A DNA stretch of 64,000 nt from contig NZ_QJRX01000007.1 of the NCBI RefSeq assembly GCF_003205495.1, positions 186,001 to 250,000 of the forward strand. Reading direction: 5' to 3'. The stretch's first letter is position 1. Every line of letters starts with the position of its first letter. The notes under the pieces are model-generated. The model was given only the letters and a program-made list of their open reading frames with translations, was not told the origin of the DNA and did no database searches. The stretch is from Aquipseudomonas alcaligenes (lineage in GTDB: Bacteria > Pseudomonadota > Gammaproteobacteria > Pseudomonadales > Pseudomonadaceae). Position numbers and translations under genes: made by a program. Below, piece by piece: positions 1 to 9,132 of this stretch.

Positions 1-110
1 AGGTTGCGCTTGCCTTCCATGGCGTTGAAGAAATAGCGCCCGAGGAAAGGTGCCGGCACCAGCACAAGTGCGAAGAAGGCCAGAATCAGCCAGTAGTCTT
101 GGACTTGCAT
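1..110 (-). CDS. kdpA: KdpA, potassium-transporting ATPase subunit A (N-terminal fragment, cut by window edge)
   Basis: Only the first 36 codons lie in the window; the gene continues past position 1. The readable peptide begins MQVQDYWLILAFFALVLVPA and continues into PFLGRYFFNAMEGKRN, which is the typical start of KdpA with its first membrane helix and the PxPxLGR loop. KdpA is the potassium-selective channel-like subunit of the high-affinity KdpFABC P-type ATPase in the inner membrane. The ATG at 110 is preceded by a strong ribosome binding site (AGGAGG) that overlaps the stop of kdpF, only 8 bases upstream, so the two are surely co-transcribed. The rest of the operon lies outside the window. 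Confidence 0.9.
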   Translation of the reverse strand, partial: MQVQDYWLILAFFALVLVPAPFLGRYFFNAMEGKRN

Positions 111-118
111 GGGGCCTC

Positions 119-211
119 CTAGCTCTGCCGTCCGGCGCGCAGCAGCGCAACCAGCAAATAAATGAAAAGTCCCAGGGCCAGGCCTAGGGACACCCCGTCG
201 AGAATGCTCAT
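119..211 (-). CDS. kdpF: KdpF, small subunit of the Kdp potassium ATPase
   Basis: This is a 30-residue open reading frame, MSILDGVSLGLALGLFIYLL followed by VALLRAGRQS: one hydrophobic helix with a short basic tail. That length and composition are those of KdpF, the lipid-like stabilising peptide of the KdpFABC complex. A GGAG ribosome binding site sits 7 bases before the ATG. It is the first gene of the operon, directly before kdpA. Such small genes are often missed. The call rests on position next to kdpA and on the single-helix composition, since the peptide is too short for strong homology. Confidence 0.88.
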   Translation of the reverse strand: MSILDGVSLGLALGLFIYLLVALLRAGRQS

Positions 212-299
212 GTTTCTGCTCCGTTATGCGGTCTCTACCGCCTTGCCGGCATTGTTCCGCCGGCGCGCGTAAAGGCGCGATTGGCCTCAGGGAGCTGCG

Positions 300-316
300 C
301 ATAAAGAATGCGTAAA
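300..316 (-). promoter_or_regulatory. Possible KdpE operator upstream of kdpF
   Basis: On the minus strand the sequence reads TTTACG-CATTC-TTTATG, a direct repeat of TTTAYR with 5 bases between. The E. coli kdp operator bound by phosphorylated KdpE is, as I recall, a TTTATA-N5-TTTACA repeat with the same spacing. It lies about 90 bases before the kdpF start, a sensible activator position. I could not assign a clear -10 box downstream. The match is by eye. Confidence 0.4.
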
Positions 317-344
317 GATCGCGGACCGGAACGGCCGCAGAAAA

Positions 345-374
345 GAAAAAGGCCCGCATCGCAGCGGGCCTTTT
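345..374 (-). terminator. Rho-independent terminator after the YdgA-like gene
   Basis: The inverted repeat GGCCCGC (351-357) / GCGGGCC (364-370) has a 6-base loop. It is flanked by a run of A on one side and T on the other, so it can work in both directions. On the minus strand it follows the gene ending at 391. Confidence 0.85.
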
Positions 375-390
375 CGTTGCCGGGTGGTGC

Positions 391-1980
391 TTACTGGACG
401 GAGCTCTCTGCCTCGGCGCTCCCCTCTTCCTCCAGCTGCAGACCCTGCATGGCCGGATCTTCCTCGCCCATAGCGCCACCACCCATGCCCAGGCCGGCGC
501 CACTGGCGAAGGCCATGGCGACGAACTCCTCGACGCTCATCTGCTTGCCGTTGAAGTCCACCTTGTCGTCGGCGTAATGCAGGCTGGTGACGATGTTGTC
601 ACCCTCCAGTTTGGCCAGCTCGGTGGACAGCGCCATGCCGCTGGCCATCTCGGTCATCATCGACGCCTGCTGGGCAACCGCTTCCTTGTCGGTTTCGCCG
701 GCGAAGGTGGCCTGCAAGCCGATCACGTCGCTCATCATCGCCTTGGAAACGGCGACCTTGGCATCCAGCTGGGTAATCAGCTGCTTGGCCAGCTCGGGCG
801 GCGGCAACTCGAAGGACTCGGGCTTGGCGAAGTCCAGGGCCAGGCTCAGGCTGCTTTCACCGTTGGCGGTCTTGAACGCCAGTTTCTCCAGGGCAATCCC
901 CGGGTTGGCGGCCAGCAGTTTCTCCAGGTCCACCATCAGCTGGGCCTTCTGCGCCTCGGACAGCTGCGGCAGATCGTCCTCGGCTTCCAGGCTGGCCTGC
1001 TGCAGCTGGCCGGTGCTCTTGATGATGTCGCTGTACAGCGCCAGCAGCGACTGCAGGGCCGCTGCGTCGAGGTTCTTCACACTGGAGACCATGTCCAGGC
1101 CGCCGATGTCGTGGCCCTGGTAGCTGACCATACCGATCTTGTAGGTGGAGCGGGCGGCCAGCTTGCCGTCGGCTTCGCTGGTTTCGTCGAGCTGGGAGAT
1201 GTCTCTGAGCAGGATCGGCGCACCATCGCCGATGTGGATCTGCGCGGTCTGCAGCTTGACCTCGTTGCGCCCCAGGTAGAACTCGCTGCTGCCCTTGGCG
1301 GTCCGGCTGTCCAGGGTCAGGCCCTTGAGCTCGATGGTCAGCGGGTTCTGGCTCTCGCTCAGCTTGGTGCTGATCCGCAGGCTGTCCATCAGGCCGTTGG
1401 CGTCGATGGCCTTGGCCTCGGCCGTGCTGTCGAAGTCGATGTCCAGACCACTGAAGTCCAGCTGGCTGTCTTCATCCAGAGCCACCTGGACCGGATTGAA
1501 GCGCAGGTTGCCCGCCACGGAGCGGTCATAGCCCAGGCTGGCCTGACCTTCCAGGGGCGACTTGCCGTTGGCGGCGGCGAACCATTTTTCCAAGGCTGGG
1601 CTCGATTCCAGCGCGTAGTTGCTGGTCGCCATCACCGGCATCAACTGGAAGGCCTTGAGGCGCGACAGCGGGAAGGGGCCGTGTTCGATGCGGTCGTTGA
1701 TCAGCAGCTCGAACTGCTGCGGCGCCTCGCCGTCGAGCGAGCCGCTGAAGGTCAGACGGTAGCGCGCGGTGCTGCTGAAGAACTGCTGCTCCAGCGCCAG
1801 CAGCTCGATGGAGGCATCCAGGCCCAGCGCCGGCAGGGTCTTGGCCAGGTCGGCGTTGGCGCGCTTGATCGACTCGTCCAGCACCGTGGGCAGTTGGTTA
1901 CCGGTGTACCAGGCGCCAGCCGTGCCGAGAGCGCCGACGGCCAGGATCAGGCCTGCGGCAATACCTGCAGTTTTTTTCAT
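391..1980 (-). CDS. YdgA family (DUF945) protein
   Basis: This is a 529-residue protein with an N-terminal signal or anchor segment (MKKTAGIAAGLILAVGALGT) followed by a long periplasmic-type region. It has the DUF945/YdgA pattern: an NxQLPxxLDxSIxxxN segment near residues 25-40, then repeated beta-rich 'LTFSGSLDG...EHGPFP' and 'LDIDFDS' stretches. Function is not established; E. coli YdgA is an inner-membrane-associated protein of unknown role. The reading frame is open further upstream, but the ATG at 1980 gives a clean export signal. There is no good Shine-Dalgarno before it, so the start is less sure than the identity. It appears to be a single gene ending in the terminator at 345-374. Confidence 0.8.
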   Translation of the reverse strand: MKKTAGIAAGLILAVGALGTAGAWYTGNQLPTVLDESIKRANADLAKTLPALGLDASIELLALEQQFFSSTARYRLTFSGSLDGEAPQQFELLINDRIEHGPFPLSRLKAFQLMPVMATSNYALESSPALEKWFAAANGKSPLEGQASLGYDRSVAGNLRFNPVQVALDEDSQLDFSGLDIDFDSTAEAKAIDANGLMDSLRISTKLSESQNPLTIELKGLTLDSRTAKGSSEFYLGRNEVKLQTAQIHIGDGAPILLRDISQLDETSEADGKLAARSTYKIGMVSYQGHDIGGLDMVSSVKNLDAAALQSLLALYSDIIKSTGQLQQASLEAEDDLPQLSEAQKAQLMVDLEKLLAANPGIALEKLAFKTANGESSLSLALDFAKPESFELPPPELAKQLITQLDAKVAVSKAMMSDVIGLQATFAGETDKEAVAQQASMMTEMASGMALSTELAKLEGDNIVTSLHYADDKVDFNGKQMSVEEFVAMAFASGAGLGMGGGAMGEEDPAMQGLQLEEEGSAEAESSVQ

Positions 1981-2175
1981 GGGGTGGGGTGTCCGTTGTG
2001 TAGTGTTGGTCTTTCTTCCCTGAACCACGTATGGCCTCTGCGGACCCGCACGCGGTCTGAGGCTGGGCGATGGGCCGCCCGACTCCGGCAAGCGCGGCCG
2101 GAGAGCCGGGCAAGGCTATCACCGTGGCGCCGCGCCGACCAAGGCCGCCTGGCAGGAATCTGCGCAGGATGCCAA

Positions 2176-3249
2176 CTATTCCCCGTCCTTACGCCCGTCC
2201 TGGGCCTTGGTCTCGGGCGGCATGTTGCCCACCCAGTCGCCGAGCAGGCTGAAGGCCACGGCCAGCAGGGTTGGGCCGAGGAAAAGGCCCATGAAGCCGA
2301 AGGCCAGGATGCCGCCGAACACGCCGAGCAGCACCACCACCAGCGGCAGGTTGCCGCCACGACTGATCAGGTAGGGCTTGAGCACGTTGTCCACGCCGCT
2401 GATGACGAACATGCCCCAGACGCCGAGGAACACCGCCATGCCGTACTGGCCCTGGCTGACCAGCCAGGCGGTGGCGGGAATCCACACCAGCGGCGGGCCC
2501 ATGGGAATCAGGCTGAGGACGAAGGTGATGATGCCCAGCACCAGGGCACCCGGCACCCCGGCGATGTAGAAACCGATCATGGCCAGCAGGGCCTGGGCCG
2601 CTGCGGTGCCGATGACGCCGTTGACCACCCGCTGCACGGTGCCGGCCACCAGATCCAGGTAGTGCTCGGCGCGCTCGCCGATCAGGCGCTGCAGCAGGCT
2701 CTGGGCGAAAGCCGCCATGCGCGGGCCGTCGCGGTAGAAGAAAAACACCAGCACCAGGCTCAGGGCCAGCTCCAACATTCCGCCGCCGATCTGCGCGCTG
2801 CGTGCCAGCAGCCAGTTGCCGACCTGCCCCAGGTAGGGGCGCACGGTTTCCAGCAGCTCGCCACCTTCCTTGTCGATGCGCGTCCACAGGCCGACCAGGC
2901 GCTCACCCACCAGCGGCAGCCCGCCCAGCCAGGCGGGCGGGTCCGGCAGGCCATCGACCTCGAAGTCCTTGAACAGCGCGGTGGCATCGCGGATATGGTC
3001 GGCCAGGTTGAAGCCCAGCCAGACCAGCGGCACCGCCACCAGCACCATCCAGCCGGCGGTGAGCACCCCGGCGGCGTAGGCCTGGCGGCCATCCAGCGCC
3101 CGCGTCAGTAGACGCATCAGCGGCCAGCTGGCGAAGGCCAGCACGCCGGCCCAGAACAGCGCGGAGAAGAACGGCGCCAGCACCCAGACGCAGGCGCCGA
3201 GCAGCGCCAGCAGGAGGATCTGCACCAACAGGCGATCATTGTTCAGCAT
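2176..3249 (-). CDS. AI-2E family transporter (YdiK-like permease)
   Basis: This is a 357-residue integral membrane protein. It has two hydrophobic helices near the N-terminus (residues 8-45), another pair near 65-85, a soluble stretch at about 90-140, and a block of helices from 150 to 345 with the family-typical 'FFFYRDGPRMA' and 'VVNGVIGTAAAQALLAMIGF' segments and the 'IPMGPPLVWIPA' motif. The AI-2E/PerM family includes putative autoinducer-2 exporters and sodium/proton-type transporters; the substrate here cannot be told. It is transcribed alone or with the DUF4892 gene upstream, 52 bases away. Confidence 0.82.
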   Translation of the reverse strand: MLNNDRLLVQILLLALLGACVWVLAPFFSALFWAGVLAFASWPLMRLLTRALDGRQAYAAGVLTAGWMVLVAVPLVWLGFNLADHIRDATALFKDFEVDGLPDPPAWLGGLPLVGERLVGLWTRIDKEGGELLETVRPYLGQVGNWLLARSAQIGGGMLELALSLVLVFFFYRDGPRMAAFAQSLLQRLIGERAEHYLDLVAGTVQRVVNGVIGTAAAQALLAMIGFYIAGVPGALVLGIITFVLSLIPMGPPLVWIPATAWLVSQGQYGMAVFLGVWGMFVISGVDNVLKPYLISRGGNLPLVVVLLGVFGGILAFGFMGLFLGPTLLAVAFSLLGDWVGNMPPETKAQDGRKDGE

Positions 3250-3301
3250 GCTTCAAATTCCCCAGTGCCGGGCGGAAAGCGGCCCGACTCGCCATCATCC
3301 T

Positions 3302-4105
3302 TCAGCGTAGTAGTTCCAGGTGCAGGCCCGCACCTTCGGCAGTGCCGCTCTGCAGCCGGCCGCTGCGCACGCCGCGCCGTTCCAGGGCCTCGCGCCAGGC
3401 TTCGGCCGCGGCGCCCGAGAGGCGCACACGCTGGGTGCTGTCCAGGCTCAGGGTACGCGCCAGCAGGTCGCCCCACTGCTCGTCCGGTGCACCCAGGTGC
3501 GCCAGCCTGAGCTCGCCACTGCTGCGCAGCAGGCGCTGCAGGGTGGCCGGCGTCGGCAGCAGCGCCGGCAGTGGCGTGGCGGCATCCAGCTGTTCCACGT
3601 GCAGGTAGGAGCGGCGGTTGCCGCGGGTGATGCCGTACAGGGCCAGCAGGCTGTCCTGCTCGGGGGCGGCCAGGCGCAGCAGCAGGTAGCTCTGGCGCTC
3701 CTCCGGCCCGTACAGCTTGGCATTGCCGAAGATGGCGTTGGCGAACAGGCTGCTGGAGCCACAGTCACGTCCCTCGCACCAGAACAGCAGCTGGGCGCCC
3801 TGCTCCTGCAGATGCGCGCGCGCCGCCGTCAGCGCCTCGCGCGGCGGGTGCTCGTCCGGAAGACGGTAGGTCAACGCGCGCAGCCGCCCCTCGGTGACCA
3901 CCTCCTGCGACACCCGCAGCTGGCCGCTGATGCGGCGCAGGCCGTCCTGCGGGTAGCGTCTCTCCTCGTTGGCAACATCGCGGTAGTCGACTATTTCGGC
4001 GCGCGGGAAGCGCGGCAGGCTCTGCAGATCCTGGCTGCCGGATACGTCAGCAGCCAGCGCAGTGCCACAGGCAAGGCTCAGAGAGATCAGAAATGGATAA
4101 CGCAT
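3302..4105 (-). CDS. DUF4892 domain-containing exported protein
   Basis: This is a 267-residue protein with a clear signal peptide (MRYPFLISLSLACGTALAAD, cleavage after AxA). The mature part starts 'GSQDLQSLPRFPRAEIVDYRDV', typical of the Pseudomonas DUF4892 family, then 'ISGQLRVSQEVVTEGRLRALTYRLP', and a region with a cysteine pair (FWCEGRDCGSS). The C-terminal half ('RSYLHVEQLDAATPLPALLPTPATL...') resembles OmpA-like carriers in that family, but I see no complete OmpA peptidoglycan-binding motif. It is probably periplasmic or outer-membrane associated; its role is unknown. It lies 8 bases downstream of the glutathione transferase gene and is likely co-transcribed with it. Confidence 0.75.
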   Translation of the reverse strand: MRYPFLISLSLACGTALAADVSGSQDLQSLPRFPRAEIVDYRDVANEERRYPQDGLRRISGQLRVSQEVVTEGRLRALTYRLPDEHPPREALTAARAHLQEQGAQLLFWCEGRDCGSSSLFANAIFGNAKLYGPEERQSYLLLRLAAPEQDSLLALYGITRGNRRSYLHVEQLDAATPLPALLPTPATLQRLLRSSGELRLAHLGAPDEQWGDLLARTLSLDSTQRVRLSGAAAEAWREALERRGVRSGRLQSGTAEGAGLHLELLR

Positions 4106-4113
4106 GCGGCTCC

Positions 4114-4767
4114 TTAGCGTGTCAGCATGGCCTGCGCGGTCTGCACCAGGCTGGCATCGTCGCGCGGGCGAGCGGGGATCTGCAGGCCGCGCTGCACGGC
4201 CGGGCGCGCGGCGAGCGCGGCCATCCAGCGCTGCAGGTGGTCCAGCCCGTCCACCGCGACGCCTGCCCAGTCATGGACGCGCACCCAGGGATAGGTGGCG
4301 ATGTCGGCGATGCTGTAGGCACCGGCCAGGTACTCGGCCTCGCCCAGGCGGCGGTCGAGCACCTCGTAGAGGCGGCGGGTCTCGTGCTGGTAGCGGTCGA
4401 TGGCGCCCTGCAGCTTCTCCGGGAAATAACGGAAGAACACGTTGGCCTGGCCCTGCATGGGCCCTACCCCACCCATCTGGAACATCAGCCACTGGATGGC
4501 CAGCGAGCGGCCCCTGGGGTCGCTCGGCAGCAGGCGGCCGGTCTTCTCGGCCAGGTAGATGAGGATGGCGCCGGACTCGAACACGGCGAAGCCGTCGTCG
4601 ACGATGGCGGGAATGCGCCCGTTGGGGTTGATGCGCAGGAATTCCGGGGCCTTCTGCTCCTGCCTGTCGAAGGACAGCGCGTGCACCTCGTAGGGCAGGC
4701 CCAGCTCCTCCAGGGCGATGGAGATCTTGTGCCCGTTGGGCGTGGCGGCGGTGTACAGCTCGATCAT
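4114..4767 (-). CDS. Glutathione S-transferase, Nu-class (YfcG/YghU-like)
   Basis: This is a 217-residue cytosolic protein. The N-terminal thioredoxin-like domain begins [20 protein letters not shown], with the 'TPNGHK' motif and '[11 protein letters not shown]' (cis-proline) and '[15 protein letters not shown]' glutathione-binding segments; an alpha-helical C-terminal domain follows. Nu-class enzymes such as YfcG act on disulfides and peroxides with glutathione. The ATG at 4767 was chosen because GGAGG stands just upstream; the frame stays open 29 codons further but without signal. That extension would overlap the hydrolase gene ending at 4817. Confidence 0.88.
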   Translation of the reverse strand: MIELYTAATPNGHKISIALEELGLPYEVHALSFDRQEQKAPEFLRINPNGRIPAIVDDGFAVFESGAILIYLAEKTGRLLPSDPRGRSLAIQWLMFQMGGVGPMQGQANVFFRYFPEKLQGAIDRYQHETRRLYEVLDRRLGEAEYLAGAYSIADIATYPWVRVHDWAGVAVDGLDHLQRWMAALAARPAVQRGLQIPARPRDDASLVQTAQAMLTR

Positions 4768-4816
4768 GACAACCTCCGAAGCGATGCGCACAGCCTCGGC
4801 AGTTGCCGGGGCTGCG

Positions 4817-5680
4817 TCAAGCGCGGCGGAAGAATGGATTGAAACAGTCTGCAACCTGCTGTGCGCCGGCCTCGTCGTTGAGATGCAGGTGATGGCCGCC
4901 GGGCAGGATGTGCGTCTCGAAGTTCGCCTGCTCGATCAGCCCCTTGAGGCGTGGCTCGACGTTCATCTGCCCGCCCTCGGCGAGGATCAGGCTGACCGGA
5001 CACTGCACGGCGCGAACGAAGTGCTCGACATGGGCGAAGGTCAGGCGCATCACCGAGGGCAGGGTCAGGCGGATGTCGGTGCGCCAGGTGTAGCCGCCCG
5101 GCACCGGCTCCAGGCCGCGCTGGGCCAGCAGCTCGGCGGCTTCGCGGCTGACCGCCACCACGCCCTTCATGCGCGCCTGCACGGCCTTGTCCAGGTCGGG
5201 GTAGACCGGCTTCTGCTTGTCGCGCACCCCCAGGCGCGCGCGCAGCGCATCGCCCAGGCGCTTGGGCGCGCTGTCGGCCTCGGCCGTGTAGGGCACCAGG
5301 CCGTCGATCAGCGCCAGGCGCTCGATGCGCTCCGGTACCGCCGCCGCCAGCAGGGTGGAGATGATGCCGCCGAGCGAATGACCGAGCAGCGAGAAGCGCT
5401 GCCAGCCGAGCTGCTCGGCCACCAGCAGCACGTCCTCCAGGTACTCCCACATGCTGTAGCTGGAGTTGCTGGCATAGTGGCCGGAGTGGCCGTGGCCGGG
5501 GAAGTCCAGGGCGACGATGCGCAGCCCTTCTAGCTTCGGCGCCAGGCGGGCGAAGGTCATGGCGTTGTCCAGCCAGCCATGCAGGGCGATCACCGGGATG
5601 CCGTCCTCGGGGCCGAACAGGTGCGCGGCCAGCTCCACGTGCGGCAGGCTGAAACGGGTCTCCTCCACTCTCAGGCTCAT
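4817..5680 (-). CDS. Alpha/beta hydrolase (second of a coupled pair)
   Basis: This is a 287-residue alpha/beta hydrolase. It has the oxyanion segment '[12 protein letters not shown]' (about 32-43), '[10 protein letters not shown]', the nucleophile elbow GHSLGG (near residue 100), and the late catalytic histidine in '[10 protein letters not shown]'. The family resembles MhpC-type or serine-hydrolase-like enzymes; the substrate cannot be read from sequence. Its ATG overlaps the TGA of the upstream hydrolase (ATGA at 5677-5680), so the two are translationally coupled. Confidence 0.85.
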   Translation of the reverse strand: MSLRVEETRFSLPHVELAAHLFGPEDGIPVIALHGWLDNAMTFARLAPKLEGLRIVALDFPGHGHSGHYASNSSYSMWEYLEDVLLVAEQLGWQRFSLLGHSLGGIISTLLAAAVPERIERLALIDGLVPYTAEADSAPKRLGDALRARLGVRDKQKPVYPDLDKAVQARMKGVVAVSREAAELLAQRGLEPVPGGYTWRTDIRLTLPSVMRLTFAHVEHFVRAVQCPVSLILAEGGQMNVEPRLKGLIEQANFETHILPGGHHLHLNDEAGAQQVADCFNPFFRRA

Positions 5681-6483
5681 GCCGAACGCTCCATGTCCTG
5701 TCCCTGCCAGCGGGCGAACAGCTCGCGCAACAGGCGCGCGGTGTCCTGCGGGCGCTCCAGAGGGAACATGTGGCCGCCGGGCAGGTTGTGGTACTCGCCC
5801 TTGGGCACGCGGTTGACCTGGCGGGCGTGGTGCGGCAGCACCACCCGGCTGTGCCGCCCGCGCACCACCGCCAGCGGCACGGCCAGCTGCTGCGGGCGCC
5901 CCGGCACGGTGTGCGGCACGCTGCGGTAGATGCTGATTTCGGTGGCCGGGTCGAAGCGCAGGCGCAGGCCGCCGCCCTCCTCGCGCAGACCGTGGCGCAC
6001 GTAGGCATCCAGGCAGTCCGGATCGAAGCGACGGAACAGGCTCTTGCCGGCGAAGTAGTCGCGCGCCTCGGCAAGGTCGCCGAAAGACTCGCGACGGCCG
6101 ACGGTCCTGCCCGCCGGGGTGATCCGGTCGATGAAACCGAAGCGCTTGGCGGCGCGAATCACCAGGCGGTCGACACCGGTGAGCAGCGGCGAGTCGAGCA
6201 TCGCCACGCCGCGGTACAGCTCCGGCCGGCGCAGCGCGGCATGGTAGTGCAGCACGCCGCCGAGGGAATGGCCGACGCCCCAGACCGGCTCGTCGCCCCG
6301 CTCCAGATGCAGGATCAGCTCGTCCACCAGGTTGTTCCAGTTGTCGTCCACCGGAAAGCGCGGATCGTGGCCATGCTGGCCGAGGTGGCGCACGCGGTAG
6401 TCCGGCGCCAGGGCGTCGAACAGCTTGGCGTAGGTGGCCGAGGGGAAACCGTTGGCGTGGGCGAAGAAGATGGTTTGCGACAT
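5677..6483 (-). CDS. Alpha/beta hydrolase (first of a coupled pair)
   Basis: This is a 268-residue alpha/beta hydrolase beginning MSQTIFFAHANGFPSATYAK. The 'HANGFP' oxyanion segment replaces the usual HG and is typical of a Pseudomonas subgroup. The nucleophile motif is 'GVGHSLGGVLHYH' (about 68-80), and the catalytic histidine is in 'LPGGHMFPLERP'. No signal peptide is present, so it is cytosolic. The natural substrate is unknown. It overlaps the next hydrolase by 4 bases; the two share the fold but are clearly diverged, so this is an old pair, not a recent duplication. Confidence 0.85.
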   Translation of the reverse strand: MSQTIFFAHANGFPSATYAKLFDALAPDYRVRHLGQHGHDPRFPVDDNWNNLVDELILHLERGDEPVWGVGHSLGGVLHYHAALRRPELYRGVAMLDSPLLTGVDRLVIRAAKRFGFIDRITPAGRTVGRRESFGDLAEARDYFAGKSLFRRFDPDCLDAYVRHGLREEGGGLRLRFDPATEISIYRSVPHTVPGRPQQLAVPLAVVRGRHSRVVLPHHARQVNRVPKGEYHNLPGGHMFPLERPQDTARLLRELFARWQGQDMERSA

Positions 6484-6640
6484 GGCGGCTGGACTGCTGG
6501 AAAGTACCAGGCGATTGTCCGGCAGGTCAGGTTGGGCGGCAATCGGCGAAAGGTGCCAGATACGCCAAAGAACAGGTGCAGCGCGCCAAAAGGTGCGACG
6601 CAGAGGGTCCGGGGCTGCCTTGCACAGCCCCGGCGCGGTA

Positions 6641-7954
6641 TCAGGCGGCCTGGCGGAGCGGCTCGCCGAGCAGGCGGTCGAGCACCGCGGCGACCAGCAG
6701 GGTCAACCCCACCGGCAGCAGCCAGCCGAGGCCCTGCTCGGCCAGCGGCAGATGGGCGAAGACAGCCGGCACCAGGCTCTTCAGGCCTGCCGCGTTGAAG
6801 GCATCGACCAGGCCGAACACCAGGGTCACGCCCATCACCGGGACGAACACCCGTCGCGCCGAACACCAGAAGCCATCCAGCAGGCTCAGCGCGACCAGCA
6901 CGATGGCCAGCGGATAGAGGCCGACCAGCACCGGCACCGACACGCTGATCAGCTGGGTCAGGCCCTGGTTGGCCACCAGCAGGCTGAATACACCGAAGGT
7001 CAGCACCACGGCGCGATAGGACACCGGCAGCAGCTTGCTGAAGTATTCGCCACAGGCGGTCAGCAGGCCCACCGCGGTGGTCAGGCAGGCCAGGGTGATG
7101 ACCACCGCCAGCAGCAGGCTGCCGTAGATGCCGAAGGTGTGCTCGACATAGGTGGTGAGGATCTGCACGCCGTTCTGCGCGTCGCCGGCGATGCCCTGGC
7201 TGGTGGCGCCGAGGTAGAACAGCGCCAGGTAGACCAGCGACAAGCCGATGGCGGCGATGATGCCGGCGACCACCGAATAGCGGGTGATCAGCGCGCTGTC
7301 GCTGACGCCACGATCCTTGATCGCGGTGGCGATGACGATACCGAACACCAGGGCACCCAGGGTATCCATGGTCAGGTAACCCTGCAGGAAACCCTGCACC
7401 CATGGCATGGCCTGGTAGCTGTCACTGACCGCACCGATGCCGCCAGCCGGGGCCAGCAGGGCGGCGCCACCCAGTACCAGCAGGGCGGCGAGCAGCAGCG
7501 GCGTGATGAACTTGCCGATGCTGTCGACCAGCTTGCCCGGATTCAGGGCAAGGAACAGCACGGCGGCGAAGTAGGCCACGCTGTACAGGGCCAGCGGCAG
7601 CGGCTCGTTGCCGGTGAACGGCGCCACGCCCATCTCGAAGGACACCACGGCGGTGCGCGGGGTGGCGAACAGCGGGCCGATGGCCAAGTACACGGCCACC
7701 GCCAGCAGGGTGCCGGCGCGGCGGCCGAGCGGCGCGGTCAGCTCGTCCATGCCGCCGCCGACCCGGGCCAGCGCTACCACGGTGAGCAGCGGCAGGCCGA
7801 CACCGGTGATGAGGAAGCCGAAGGCGGCGGACCAGACGTTCTCACCGGCGGCCATGCCGGCGCTGGGCGGGAAGATGATGTTGCCGGCGCCCAGGAACAG
7901 GGCGAAGGTCATGAAGCCAAGGGCCAGGAGGTCGAGGCTTTTCAAACGATTCAT
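6641..7954 (-). CDS. brnQ: BrnQ/BraB branched-chain amino acid transporter
   Basis: This is a 437-residue membrane protein starting MNRLKSLDLLALGFMTFALF, then LGAGNIIFPPSAG, the hallmark N-terminus of the LIVCS (BrnQ/BraB/BraZ) family of sodium-coupled leucine, isoleucine and valine carriers. About 12 hydrophobic segments follow. The frame is open upstream to 8176, but that part carries no membrane character and the family always starts near this methionine; the ribosome binding site is weak. In P. aeruginosa the corresponding gene beside sucD is, from memory, braB. Confidence 0.9.
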   Translation of the reverse strand: MNRLKSLDLLALGFMTFALFLGAGNIIFPPSAGMAAGENVWSAAFGFLITGVGLPLLTVVALARVGGGMDELTAPLGRRAGTLLAVAVYLAIGPLFATPRTAVVSFEMGVAPFTGNEPLPLALYSVAYFAAVLFLALNPGKLVDSIGKFITPLLLAALLVLGGAALLAPAGGIGAVSDSYQAMPWVQGFLQGYLTMDTLGALVFGIVIATAIKDRGVSDSALITRYSVVAGIIAAIGLSLVYLALFYLGATSQGIAGDAQNGVQILTTYVEHTFGIYGSLLLAVVITLACLTTAVGLLTACGEYFSKLLPVSYRAVVLTFGVFSLLVANQGLTQLISVSVPVLVGLYPLAIVLVALSLLDGFWCSARRVFVPVMGVTLVFGLVDAFNAAGLKSLVPAVFAHLPLAEQGLGWLLPVGLTLLVAAVLDRLLGEPLRQAA

Positions 7955-8201
7955 AGCAGGAAGTACCACAGGCAGAAATTCATGGGAAAACGGCAGGGTT
8001 TCCGCTGGATTGGGAAACGTCGCTCCCCGGGTTTGCAGGCAGCGACCTTGGCTCCCGCCCTGCCCTTGTGGGGCCTGGCGGGAAAATAGTTGCAAGACTA
8101 ACGATTTTTCCGACGAGCCGCGCCGGACGGCGGTCGGGCTGTCGATGCGACGCAACAAAGTGTCGCGACAACACAATTTTCTGACGAAGCGGCCAGAAAT
8201 G
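7955..8201. other. Intergenic region between brnQ and the sucD terminator
   Basis: About 250 bases without a gene. They must hold the brnQ promoter on the minus strand. I see a perfect palindrome TGTCGCGACA at 8161-8170, which could be an operator, but no convincing -35/-10 pair. Short overlapping reading frames here have no coding character. Confidence 0.4.
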
Positions 8202-8224
8202 AAAAAGGCCGCCCGGGGGCGGCC
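8202..8224 (-). terminator. Rho-independent terminator after sucD
   Basis: The G+C-rich inverted repeat GGCCGCCC (8207-8214) / GGGCGGCC (8217-8224), read on the minus strand, is followed by a run of T (AAAAA on the plus strand at 8202-8206). It ends the long suc transcript. Confidence 0.85.
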
Positions 8225-8244
8225 TCCTTCCAGTCGTGAGCGCC

Positions 8245-9132
8245 TTAGGCGTTCTTGACTTCCCAGCCGGTCAGCTCGGCCAGGGCCTTGCCGATGTCGG
8301 CCAGGGAACGCACGGTCTTCACACCGGCGTCCTGCAGGGCGGCGAACTTCTCGTCCGCGGTGCCCTTGCCACCGGAGATGATGGCACCGGCGTGGCCCAT
8401 GCGCTTGCCGGGCGGCGCGGTGACACCGGCGATGTAGGACACCACCGGCTTGGTCACGTTGGCCTTGATGTAGGCCGCGGCTTCTTCTTCAGCGGAACCG
8501 CCGATCTCACCGATCATGACGATGGCTTCGGTCTTCGGGTCTTCCTGGAACAGCTTCAGGATGTCGATGAAGTTGGAGCCCGGGATCGGGTCACCGCCGA
8601 TGCCCACGCAGGTGGACTGGCCGAAGCCGGCGTCGGTGGTCTGCTTCACGGCTTCATAGGTCAGGGTGCCGGAACGCGACACGATGCCGACCTTGCCCGG
8701 CAGGTGGATGTGACCCGGCATGATGCCGATCTTGCACTCGCCGGGAGTGATCACGCCCGGGCAGTTCGGGCCGATCAGGCGTACGCCCAGCTCGTCGCAC
8801 TTGACCTTGGCTTCCAGCATGTCGATGGTCGGGATGCCTTCGGTGATGCAGACGATCAGCTTGATACCGCCGAAAGCCGCTTCGAGGATGGAATCCTTGC
8901 AGAACGGAGCCGGAACGTAGATCACCGAGGCATCGGCGCCGGTGGCTTCCACGGCTTCCTTGACGGTGTTGAACACCGGCAGGCCGAGGTGGGTGGTGCC
9001 GCCCTTGCCGGGGGTCACGCCGCCGACCATCTTGGTGCCGTAGGCGATGGCCTGTTCGGAGTGGAAGGTGCCCTGGCTACCGGTGAAGCCTTGGCAGATG
9101 ACTTTGGTGTCTTTGTTGATCAGGACGCTCAT
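8245..9132 (-). CDS. sucD: Succinyl-CoA synthetase alpha subunit
   Basis: This is a 295-residue protein, the usual length for SucD. It shows the N-terminal CoA-binding Rossmann segment '[17 protein letters not shown]', 'GGVTPGKGG', and the phosphohistidine site region '[10 protein letters not shown]...GIGGDPIPG', with the catalytic histidine in '[10 protein letters not shown]'. With SucC it converts succinyl-CoA to succinate with nucleotide phosphorylation in the TCA cycle. Its ATG overlaps the sucC stop by one base (TAATG), so the subunits are made in a coupled way. It is the last gene of the suc block, before a strong terminator. Confidence 0.97.
   Translation of the reverse strand: MSVLINKDTKVICQGFTGSQGTFHSEQAIAYGTKMVGGVTPGKGGTTHLGLPVFNTVKEAVEATGADASVIYVPAPFCKDSILEAAFGGIKLIVCITEGIPTIDMLEAKVKCDELGVRLIGPNCPGVITPGECKIGIMPGHIHLPGKVGIVSRSGTLTYEAVKQTTDAGFGQSTCVGIGGDPIPGSNFIDILKLFQEDPKTEAIVMIGEIGGSAEEEAAAYIKANVTKPVVSYIAGVTAPPGKRMGHAGAIISGGKGTADEKFAALQDAGVKTVRSLADIGKALAELTGWEVKNA

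Noticed and set aside
577..3111. Very long plus-strand open frame opposite the YdgA and AI-2E genes
   Set aside because: It is a shadow of high-G+C minus-strand genes; the protein is low complexity (Gln, His, Gly, Arg) with no domain.
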